A DNA stretch of 64,000 nucleotides from Mactra quadrangularis (Eukaryota > Mollusca > Bivalvia > Venerida > Mactridae): contig CM046304.1 in NCBI GenBank assembly GCA_025267735.1, forward strand, positions 11,470,001 through 11,534,000. Reading direction: 5' to 3'. Position numbers and translations under genes: made by a program. The notes under the pieces were generated by a model that had not been told where the DNA came from, ran no database searches, and was given only the letters and a program-made list of their open reading frames with translations. How positions within the stretch are numbered: the first letter of the stretch is position 1; every line of letters begins with the position of its first letter. Below are positions 19,559 through 29,869 of this stretch, in pieces.

Positions 19559-20994
19559 CTATATTGCTGTATTTTAAAGTAAAATTATCATATAGATAGC
19601 TGTCCATTACATTGTGAATTTCCTGTTCCATATTTTTAACCACTAACTTTGTTCTATCAACTCCCAAATGAAGTCCATCTCTGGCAAGCATATCACTTTT
19701 AAAATCATGGTGGGGTACAAATGACACATCTGGATAAATACTTGAAACCTTCATTAACATTTGGTTCACAGACTGAGCAATACCATTGATAATATCTATA
19801 TCATTCTGTATGGGTTTACCAACCAAATGACGATTTACTGTGACTGGAAGTACTGCTGAGAATACAATTTTACATCTGAAATGGAGAAACAACTGAATTA
19901 ATAGTGCTAGATGACCAATACAAGAACTTGTTACTTTCGGTTCCCCAAATACCCGTTCTTGGAATATTTTCATTTTGAATGATTGGTACATAGATTCGAT
20001 TCCTCTACTATAATATATTTTGTTTTTGTTTTTAACTATATTGTGAGCATAAGAAAGGGTAAAACTAACAAACACATGTGATAATGTGAAATATGGCTAC
20101 GTGTCCATTATGTATAAAAAGTTAAGCTATTTTAAAAAATATTTAAAAAAAAATATTATAAATACAAATTAAAAAGTTGATAATTTTAAATAAACAATAA
20201 TGCATAAGAAACCATATTAAGTACATGTATGTAACTTCTCTATATTTAGGGAATTATAACTGTTTTAATTTAAATCAGGGGGCTCCCTGTTCGACAAGTA
20301 AGAAAGAGCGGAATGGCTAATAAACTAAATTTTGTAATTTATATATAGTTATTGTGTTAGTTCGAAATTAGGGGGCACCCTGTTCGGCAGGAAAGAAAGA
20401 GTATAAATGGTATAAATGTTGCTGTTGTGAACCAGATTCATAAAACATGATACAAACTATACACTTTACAAAAGTTCTAACCGATCACTTTTCAAATTTG
20501 ATTACTTTATAACTAAGTTAACAAAGATTGATGCAAAGTGAAATTTAATACTCACCACCCTCTGCACGAACATTTCTTGCCAAAATGTGTAGATCACACC
20601 CTGTGTCCTGCTCGAGTGCATCGGACTGTATCAAATTATTTTTCTTTCCACAAATCGGTAGAAAATAGCACAAAAATCACTTCTGCAAAATTTAATAAGG
20701 ATCCATTGGCCCGTTATTAAATAATCTAAATTTGAAAAGTGATCGGTTAGAACTTTTTTAAGTGTGGTGTAACAACGTACAAACTGTAGCAGATTACTAC
20801 GCCAACAATGTCACGCATTTAATGCGTATACAGTTACATATAAGTGAAATAAGTTGACTACTTATAAATTCATACCTTGGGTTAATTTCTTTGATGTCAT
20901 CATACAATTTTTCAAACCGGTCACACAAAATAATTTCACAATCTCTATTTCTCTTGTAGTAAATATTGTTGATACCACATACAATACCCACGAC
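19545..20994 (-). CDS. SGNH-hydrolase-like protein, two exons (partial)
   Basis: Minus-strand exons 20994-20876 and 19875-19545 join in phase 2 across a GTATGA...TTTCAG intron. The first encodes VVGIVCGINNIYYKRN and FEKLYDDIKEINP; the second CKIVFSAVLPVTVN, PDVSFVPH and LARDGLHLGVDRTKLVV. The G-x-N block and the C-terminal DGLHL block are hallmarks of SGNH/GDSL esterases; the Asp-x-x-His of the triad is DGLH. The GDS serine block must lie in an exon before 20994, which follows acceptor CTTCAG, and was not found. Such domains occur in host proteins and in some retroelements and MULE-linked genes. Its stop is TGA at 19545. Confidence 0.6.
20277..20395. repeat. Two direct GGGGGCxCCCTGTTCG repeats
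   Basis: GGGGGCTCCCTGTTCGACAA and GGGGGCACCCTGTTCGGCAG occur about 95 bp apart, each followed by AAGAAAGAG. No larger element could be delimited. Confidence 0.5.
20461..20765. mobile_element. Hairpin MITE within the SGNH intron
   Basis: About 44 bp at each end are inverted repeats: AAAGTTCTAACCGATCACTT then TTCAAATTT on the left, and their complement on the right. The 305-bp element has no ORF and lies in the intron that splits the SGNH gene. Confidence 0.75.
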
Positions 20995-21061
20995 CTGAAG
21001 TTTAAAACATTGAAGTGAGTAATGGTCATATTTATTATGGTTGTAATTATCAAAATATAAA

Positions 21062-21110
21062 TACAGTGCCCACCAAAAGTTTGGAGACATTTTCACTTTG
21101 TAAGTCTAAT
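21062..21110 (+). mobile_element. Solo Tc1-like terminal sequence
   Basis: TACAGTGCCCACCAAAAGTT followed by TGGAGACA resembles the terminal repeat of Tc1-type transposons (CAGTG...CCAAAAAGTTTGGA). No matching second end or transposase was found nearby. Confidence 0.35.
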
Positions 21111-21403
21111 ACATAGGAGATTACAAACAATCTTTAACCATATTAAACAAGTTCGACATAAATAAGAATTCCTAAGTCAACGACAGAAAGGGCATTTTTA
21201 TGGCAAAAAATAAACCCAGCTCTGTATTTTTTTTGTTTCTATATCAACCATTCTCTTTTAAATTGAAGTCAATTGATGTACGTAAAATTATATTAAGTGA
21301 TTAAGTCGGTCGAGGTATTTTGACCTCCCCAAACATATAATTTTAGTATTAAAGAAATATTTAAAGGCGTATTTCTAAGCGTAGTTTTTATTTTGGCAGT
21401 GGC

Positions 21404-21500
21404 TAGAGTTACGGTTCCGTAACTCTAATCCCAGGTTTTAGAGTTACGGAAGTTCCGTAACTGTAGACAGACTACAAGGGTAGGCTAGAGTTACGAAAGT
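21404..21500. repeat. Cluster of TAGAGTTACGG palindromes
   Basis: TAGAGTTACGG-TT-CCGTAACTCTA at 21404-21427 is a perfect 11-bp stem. A near-palindrome TAGAGTTACGGAA...TTCCGTAACTG follows from 21439, and a further half-site lies at 21484. Confidence 0.7.
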
Positions 21501-22383
21501 CAAATAACACTGCCTTTTATTTTAGCATGTCACAGTTGCAATCTAAGCAATGAACAAACAGTTTAAAAGTGGCAAATTGGTTATAAACTCGGTTATTGAT
21601 CTTTCCTTTGGAAGAAAAGTCAATTCCTGCAAATGATACAATCAAGGACCATAACCCTGTATGTATAGGGTCCTTGATAAAATCCAATGCAACTCAGACA
21701 CACGAAATTGATTTTTTAAATAAATATTTCTTAAAAACAGAAACCACGACTCGTGGATCATACATATACAATTTATATCTGTAATTCTTGCATGTTTTTA
21801 TTAATAAACTATGATTATTAGTATTAAATCAACCACTTTAGAACATATTAAAATGCCTCCTTTCTTAACGAAAAAAATCGAATTCTTTACTTTAAAAGGT
21901 TATTTGAAGTCTTGAAGCCCGGACACCAAAAACTACAAAAAAGACCATGCATTGCATCACTTCTGTCATAACAATTATATGAATGTCGGTTGGACGACTT
22001 TGAATGTTCGAACGTTCAGAGGTGCGACCATTGATCTATATGTGCGACCACGGCAAACTAACGCTTTAAATGGATCGAATGCATTCTCGTTCCCAGAGGT
22101 TTTAGATATTCTCGAGGCTAAAACTTGAGAAAAATGGTTTTGAACGAAAAAGTCAATGGCTGCCCGTATTTAACTAAGATGCAATTCAGAGTCTTTTAGA
22201 CTAAATCCATTGAGAAATTGAAAACACGTCTTAAGTCTTTTTTTCGAAAATTACTTTTTATATTTTAGAATTGAAATAAGCCCGGTCACTCTTGAAAATT
22301 ATTTGAATTTTGATACATGTTTATTCAAGCATCTCTTGGTATACTGATCCAACCTTATAAAGCGTTCAAAACTGTATGCCCAT

Positions 22384-23741
22384 TAGGGCTCTACACCGGT
22401 ATACGATATATATCGAATACAGGTATTGTAGGTTCGATAGATATATCGGATCGAACGTTTCCGTATCGATCAAAATATCGATCAATGACGGTCATACAAA
22501 TAAAGTCCATTGCCTGCAAATCAGTTAATATTTTGTATCGCCATATCAACATTCTACTGCTTCCAGTTCGGTATGGACTAATCTGTGGACGAACAATCTC
22601 GTAATATGACATTTCTTTACGCAAACGTATTGTAAACACCGGTCAAGTCACGTTTTGTTCTTTTAAATAAAAGGAAATAACTGTTGCTGTTAGAATATCC
22701 TTTATTCGTCCTATCTAGCTTATTGTTTTGCAAACCCGAGTGTCGCGTCGCAACACTAGGGCAAAACTAACACAGGGAACGTAACCCTCGCATGTCAAGA
22801 ACCTACTCTCCATTTGACGAGGAGTGAGCAAGAACGTGACGTCAGAAAATGGCAGAAAGCAATGTGAAAGCGGTAACGACCTCGGGGTAAAGGGCTTTTT
22901 AAATGTCACTTAAACTGTATTTAGTATTGTAATCAGTGTTTTTCGTTAATGCGTTGTATTGCCAACAACTAAAAGCAGTGCTTTGTGCATTTTATACAAA
23001 TTATGTCTTTTTTGTGTGTTGGTAAGAAGTACGGCGTCCATTTTGTAACCAAGAACGCTGTTCATGCTGATAGTTTTGAACAGCTAGTGCGACAATACTA
23101 CGCATGCTCAAGATGCCTTAACTCTACACTCGGGTTTGCAAAACAAATACAGCCAGTTTTCAATTAGTCCGGGAACCAAAAATCAGTATTTAAAATACTG
23201 ATCAAATCTGGGAACCAGTAGTCAGATTTGTTCAGGTAGATCCGCAATGTAAATAAAACTTGGTTGTACAGAAGCGATATGTCAAGACAATAGGTTAAGT
23301 TCTGAAAGAGCATGTTTTTCCTTTTGTTGATCTTTGTTTAGAGTTATGCAAATATTTATTTCTGGAAATAAATCCAACTAAAAAGTAAACGGAACAGAAT
23401 GTACAATACGCTGCAAAAATGTTGTAAGCGCAGGAGGCAATACAACAAACCTGGTCGTCCATGTCATCCTGTCAGCAGAATGTCTAGTCCCATACTAACT
23501 GGATGCAATGATATTTCTTGAAATATGCAAGAATCAAAGACATTAACATTTAAAATATTAATAAGATAATGCATTTAGTAGTATGGTGCTTCTATAATAA
23601 AAATAAATCAATAAAACAACAATGTTTTACTGTTTTACAAGAATTCTATTAATTTTAAAATATCATATGATAAATCGAATATCGATCATTTTGTATCGAT
23701 ACGAATATCGTATCGATCATTCTTACCGATATAGGGCCCTA
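22384..23741. mobile_element. TIR element with ATCGAT-rich ends
   Basis: The ends TAGGGCTCTACACCGGTA and, inverted, TAGGGCCCTATATCGGTA are imperfect TIRs. Both subterminal regions are rich in ATCGAT and CGATA palindromes. No transposase ORF is present. An internal inverted repeat at 22723-23146 suggests a nested second element. No clear target duplication is visible. Confidence 0.5.
22723..23146. mobile_element. Nested inverted-repeat element
   Basis: TTGTTTTGCAAACCCGAGTG on the left is matched by its complement CACTCGGGTTTGCAAAACAA on the right, a 21-bp perfect TIR around 380 bp without an ORF. Confidence 0.6.
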
Positions 23742-24403
23742 CGTCTGAGGTATGTGCATACAGTTTTGGACCCTTTAAAAGCTATAAGGTCTGATCAGGG
23801 TACCATTAGATGCTTGAATATATAAATTTAGAATTTTAGATCATTATCTATTTCATACGATCGGATGGATGATTATATATATGATCAAATCATTCAAAAG
23901 AGATATATCGCCTATTTCGTGCCGTATACATGATATGGGTGCCGATATGTGTAGGGCTAAGCCGTGGAGGGGGGCATTTGCCCCGCTTGAGGCACCAATT
24001 ATTGAATTGGGACCTAATATGAATACTTGATTTTAAATAATGTACAATTAAGGCTACTTCGAGATTAAAAATACAAAACAATGTGTACTTTATTCCGCAA
24101 TAAAAACATCATATTCTTGACCGTAAAATGCACAATTCTGTTTTAGTTTCCCGCACAGAAGAACAAATTGATTGAAAATGGCGACATAATGAAATACTCT
24201 AAAGAGGTTTTAATTGTCATAACAAAGTACAAAAAAACAACCTCTCTTAAACAGCACCCACTGGAGGGGACTAAAGTATGTTGCTGTTAAGAGTGTGTTG
24301 CTCTGTAGAAATTACACCTAAGGGTAATATCAAAAGCTGTTGTTCTGCCGAGGATTTGCTCTGAAGAGAGCCTATGTCCAATCTCCGTAAACAGATATTC
24401 TGT

Positions 24404-24485
24404 AGAGCGTTGTCGTACAGGATCTCTACTTTCTCCTTGGAAGGTCACGTCGAGATGAACTTTGTTTCGACCAATCAATGCGTAG
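24404..24485 (-). repeat. Dispersed repeat, copy 1
   Basis: The complement reads CGCATTGATTGGTCGAAACA, then a GACGTGACCT block and AGATCCTGT. Similar sequence lies at 45577-45655 (GCATTGATTAGTTGAAACAA, then ACGTGACCTCC) and more weakly at 34447. It may be one end of an unrecognised element. Confidence 0.4.
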
Positions 24486-25112
24486 CGTTCATCTAGACGA
24501 AAACACTATTAATCACATTTTGATTTCGTAATATCTATTTTTAGACCAAGTTTTGCATGCTAATTTAACAGCGGTATTATTCACAGTCTGCGATTGGGCG
24601 ACTCATTTCAAATTGCGTGACGTAGACGATGTAAACAAGTCAAGTATCATAACAATTTCGTCATGAATATTATGATGAGAAAAGGTCGCCTGAACGTGAC
24701 CTTCGTTTGAAAAAGGCCAGATCTAAATTAGCGAGTGTGCGAGCGGAAAACTTTAGATCGGGTTTTAATCAGATTGACCTCTCTACAGAGGTTATACTGT
24801 AATTAATTGTCCGATTGTAAATCGATCGTATTTTAGAGACTCTAGATACTGTTAGTGAATTTTATTCAACTGTCAGTGGTGCGCTCATCAACTCCGCTGA
24901 TTTAAATAAAATGTTAATATTATTCGATTGTAAGTAGATGTGTATTGTAGTAAATATTTAAATCAGCGAAGTATTTCCAACTGAAAATACTCACGGTCTA
25001 ATAAAACTCAACAATTAATACAAAAAGTTATGTCTATGCTGAAATTGTTATTTTTTAAGGAATCTAAATTTTCTTACTTCGTAATATCAAATCCTCATCT
25101 GGACAAAACATG

Positions 25113-28100
25113 TATAGGTCGTTTGCGTTAAAGCTGGACCCCTAAAATCATGAATTATCTCAATAACTATCGGATGGAATTAACTCAAATTTTGTATGTG
25201 ATCATAACTAGCATTTTCCTTCTCAAATCCAAAAATTCAGAATTTTTCTATAAATACATAACATACTTCCCATAGACATGCAATGCAAATTTTGAAGCCA
25301 AAAAGAGACTTTTGTTAAATGGGTTTGTTCCATAATCAGAACAGCCTTATAACAGTAGATACAAATAATAGCTAAATATGAGGCCCGGTTAGAAATTTTA
25401 TTTGATAACAAAGTACGGTATAGATAGAAAGCGAAAACAACTTGTTTTCGCGAAAACAACTTTTTTTACGAAAACAACCTGTTAAATTAATATTATACGT
25501 TATTTCAAACAAAACTTAGTATTTTATGAATGCATTTAAAAATACTTTAAATGAGCAAGTTTTGGTACAAAATTCCGAAAAATACGAAAACAACTATCAG
25601 TCAATCTCACGAAAACAACTTTGAAAGCAAAAATCAGTCAGTCTCGCGAAAACAACTTTTTCTACGAAAACAACTTTTATATGAAAACAACAATCAGCCA
25701 ATCTCTCAAAAACAACTTTTCCTACTAAAGCAACAATCAGTCAATCTGGACAGGTGTATTCCCCGGACCCACCTATGTTTTTTAAAGAAAATGGAACGAT
25801 TACATGGACCCACCCCTTAACATTCTTGTATAATAATGAATATCGCAAAGATTTTTACAAACGTTCAAACTTAGGTGTATTCTTTGATAATTTTTGCGCG
25901 TCTATTCTTTGTAGGAAATGGACACACGTTTATTTCTTTATTCATGAATGGATCCTCATAAATAATGTATCTGTTAAAAGCTAGGACAATGCCATTTTCA
26001 AAAAAGTTAGAATAACGAAATTGGATGTTAAGTAAGTAAAAAGAGTGCATTTGAACACAACTCTGTCCAGTGCAAGTGAACACGTGCACATTGTATTTCT
26101 ATTGAACCATATGTGGGCATTCATACAACTCTATATGCTTTTTATTTAAATTTTATATCTTTTAAACGATCCATTAAACTGGCGTCACTGTTCCGAAATT
26201 GACACCAGATGGACATACGAATATTGAATTTCGAATTTCGCACGAAGATAGCCCCGAAATTGTCCGACAATCAATCAGCACCCGAAGCAAGTACGATTCC
26301 TACAGAAGGTCACGCGATCGCATCCGATCCACACACGTATCTTTCTGAATTTCATGCGATGGCATCCGATCTACTCACAAAGTCACCTCAAAGACGCAGA
26401 CTTTTACAAAGTTGTAACACGCAGGACATGCGAGGGTCACACGATGGGTATACGCCATCGTATTGTAAATATGATGTGTTAGAATGTAGTAACGAACGCG
26501 TCACGTGACTCCCGGTTCATGGTCCCTGGATCAACGCTTACGTTTATCAATTCAGAAAATTTACAAAGATTTTAAAGGTTTCTTATTCATATATCATACA
26601 CAATGGTCTGTCTCTAAGATTCATTGTTAGGGTACTTTATTTTGGATTTTTTTATAAGTAGTACGTCACTTTTTCAGTAATAATTAAGCTAATAAATGTT
26701 TTTTCAATTGATCACGATCCGACGATTTCGGACATGACGAATATTCGTACTAGATTTTCTGTTCGGGATCGCGAATATCCGAGTACTCGGATAGATAGGA
26801 CAGCAATCTTATCAATAAAACATTTTGTGAAGCAAAGTGGCTTGAATTTTATTCTCAGTACAATATGGGATCGGGAAGCGGGCTCGGGAGTGATAATTCT
26901 AGATTTGTTTTCACATTTTAGCTAAAGGCTCTATATTAAACAGCGCGAGGCGGAATACCGAAGAATTTAAACTTCCTTTATACCGCAATAAACCATACAT
27001 TTAGAATTATGTATTTTTAATTTATAGAACACTGTAAGAATCAAAATGATGCAGAATATTCGTATACACATAAATAATACATGCGCATGTGTATCTAATA
27101 TTCACATAACACATAGCATAATGATAGAATGCTTCATTCAGCATCAGAAGAAGAATTTCTGAAAGTCTGTTGTGGCGGAGATTTATTTGTAAAGACCATG
27201 AAACTGACATTACTTATGTGAGAGAAAAACTCTTAACATAAAGTGTAGTTTATACACATGTATGTACATTCGCTAGCAACCTCATTATATACGTGCTAAT
27301 GATGAGTGTATTTTAAGATTTTGAAAAAAGACCCACTTTATTTGAATATTTCAGATTCATAAAGAAAACGGTTTGTCAGCAACTATGACTTGTTAATTAT
27401 TTCTTTATAAAACAGGAAAGAAAATATAACTTAAAAGAAAAATAACTTTCAAGCAGTGAACAAAAGACAGTTTACGTGATGAAAATTTTGCGTTCCTGAC
27501 TCCATTGTTCTCAATCCTGTAGATATGGTTGTTTTGACCAGAACAAAAACTTCCGTATAGAAACTTTATCTCGCGTGAGATTAAGATCACAAGTTTGTTT
27601 GTAAAGGTGTGTCATTTGAGAGGTAACTAGATAAGAGGTGTGACCATTTATTGCAATGTCTTGTTAATAATGCCTTAGTATTTTTTCCCAAAATTTCATA
27701 AATGCCCAAAATGCAAAAGAGTGCATCAAAAAAATATTTTAAAGTTGTATTGTTCATGCAGATTACCGGATATAGTTGACAATTAAATACAGTGTGAAAA
27801 TAAAACTTGCAAAACAAAATGGTTTCACGAGCAATGCTATAAAATCATTATTTTCGGAATTTTGTACCAAAACTTGCTCATTTAACGTATTTTATCATAT
27901 ACATTCATAAAATATCAAGTTTTACTTAAAATAACGTATAATATTAATTTAACAAGTTGTTTTCGTAAAAAAAGTTATTTTCGCGAAAACAAGTTATTTT
28001 CGCTATCGATCTATACCCAACAAAGTATAACAGTATATACAAACTCAAATATCATCATCACTGTCGTCTGTATCGTCAAAATCTATACATATTCTACACG

Positions 28101-28468
28101 TGCGATTTTAAAGACGGGCCTCTGCTTTACAATTCAGTAGACCGTCTAGTGTTTATTTAAGCGACAAATTTTCAGTAAACGCACGGGACTTTGTATAAAA
28201 ACACCGGAAGTATGACAATGTTATAATCAGAACAGCTTATTTTACCTCCCGCCGGAATTTTGATAAAAAATTTCAAATATTTTGAATTATACCTTATGGA
28301 AAACTTTTTTATTTATTTTTTACTTTATTTATTAAAAGTTCTGAAAATTAAAATCCTAGAAGGAAAAATTGAACTAAGATAGTATTAAAATTTTTAGCAA
28401 AATCGCTGTTACAGTTTAAAAGATATTAACGGCAAATAGGGGTCCAGCATTAACGCAAACGACCTATA
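25113..28468. mobile_element. TIR DNA element, copy 2, interrupted by a MULE-like element
   Basis: It is bounded by TATAGGTCGTTTGCGTTAAA and its inverse AACGCAAACGACCTATA and matches 3123-3749 plus 8757-8864 in reverse orientation. Its left part holds the uninterrupted site (CTAGCATTTTCC-TTCTCAAATCC) where copy 1 received the DIRS element. Its own interruption lies at 25416-28018. Confidence 0.75.
25416..28018. mobile_element. Non-autonomous MULE-like element with long TIRs
   Basis: AACAAAGTA is duplicated at 25407-25415 and 28019-28027, a 9-bp target duplication. The ends (CGGTATAGAT and inverted GGGTATAGAT) lead into TIRs of about 170 bp that share GAGCAAGTTTTGGTACAAAA. Long TIRs with a 9-bp duplication fit Mutator-like elements. 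ORFs inside are short and I recognise none. The left subterminal region repeats CGAAAACAACTTT many times (25430-25740). Confidence 0.72.
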
Positions 28469-28755
28469 ACGATGTTTTATATTATTAAATTACATCGAAT
28501 TTACCTCGCTTTATAATTTGTAAAGTTTTGTTTTATTAACCTGTCACAACCTGAATAATTACATGGTGTAATTATTCAACTTCTTTTAACCATTGAGCCA
28601 CCGGTCCATCTTCATAATTGATGATCTAACGATATATAATTATACGGCAATTTTGAAATGAGGAAAATAACATGTTCGAATAGAGTGAAAAATACTGTGA
28701 TAGGTTCAGTGATCTTGTAATTATTCAGTTGTCCAGGTTAATAAAACAGAACTAC

Positions 28756-29675
28756 AGGTCGTTCACGTAAACATTGCGTATATGAACACAGCCAGTTTCA
28801 TTACACACCAAAATTTAGGGGTGAATTATTTCAACAGTTTTTGTAGTTTAATTAGTTTACACTTAATTCATAAACATATCATTATATAAAATTTTCAATG
28901 TGCATACACACTATTCAAAATAAATCATACATATAAATTGGTCTGTTTGAATCAGTAAAATGCTATTCATGCATTAGCTTATTCACCTATTTAGAGGGCA
29001 AGTCTATTGTTTAAAGTACAAAAACACGCATGACCTAGAATACGACCTGTATACTTATTTAATATTGTGCGTATCATGTGTGTATTTACAGGTCGACCAC
29101 GTAAACATTGTGTATATAAACAAGGCCAGTTTTATTACACTCCAATATTTAGGAGTGAATTATTTTTAATTTGATAGTTTACAGGTCGTCCTCGTAAACA
29201 TTGCGTATATAAACATAGCCAGTTTCACTACACATCAATATTTAGGGGTGAAGTATTTTTACAATTCTATTGTTTATTTAGTTTAAACACATTTTATAAA
29301 CATATCATTACATAAAATTTACAATGTGCATATACGATATTTAAAATAAATGTTAAATATCAAAGTGGTGTATCTAAATCATTAAAAAGCTGTTAATGCA
29401 TTCGCTTATTAACCTATTTAGTGGGCAAGTCCATTGTTTAAAGTACAAAAACACGCATGACCTAGAATACGACTTATAGTTAGTTTACACTTATTTTATA
29501 AACATATCATTGTATACAATTTTTCCATTTTCATACACACCATCAAAATAAATGTTAAATATCAAAGTGGTATGTTTAAATCAGTAAAATGCTGTTCATG
29601 CATCAACTTATTCACCTATTTAGTGGACAAGTCCATATTTAAAGTACAAAAACACGCATGACCAAGAATACGTTA
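28756..29675 (+). repeat. Diverged tandem repeats of about 290 bp
   Basis: Blocks starting ACAGGTCG...CGTAAACATTG recur at about 28756, 29090 and 29183. The associated segment ATAAACATATCATT...AAAACACGCATGACC recurs three times, ending near 29048, 29465 and 29665. Some copies are partial, so this is a locally duplicated unit. Confidence 0.75.
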
Positions 29676-29825
29676 TGTAGTATACGTTAGTGTGAATATG
29701 CTATTTTTAGAATTCAGTTACGTCACATGACAGTCATGTGATACATCATAACACATGATGTAGTAGTTGTTATAGATTTATTTGGAGTGAACTATTGATG
29801 TGAATTTAATATTGGATATGTTTTG

Positions 29826-29869
29826 ATGATGTCGTCGTCAAATATTAAATGTCCAGTGTGTCAGACATG
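29826..29869 (+). CDS. XDH/AO-like exon 1 (candidate start exon)
   Basis: The ATG at 29826 begins MMSSSNIKCPVCQT and the exon ends ATG|GTAAGA in phase 2, matching the one-base entry of exon 2. Joined, they give CPVC...CVQC, a plausible four-cysteine zinc finger. The 10.3-kb intron is long and an alternative first exon is possible. Confidence 0.45.

Noticed and set aside
24160..24830. Possible pogo-like MITE with CCTCTCTTAAACAGCACC
   Set aside because: Phrases look like terminal sequence of such elements, but I could not pair two ends convincingly.
25551..25820. 89-codon ORF with repeated ENN and KQL words
   Set aside because: It translates the CGAAAACAACTTT subterminal repeats of the MULE-like element.
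26209..26508. 99-codon + strand ORF inside the MULE-like element
   Set aside because: No motif is recognisable and nothing supports expression; it could be captured sequence, but this cannot be shown.
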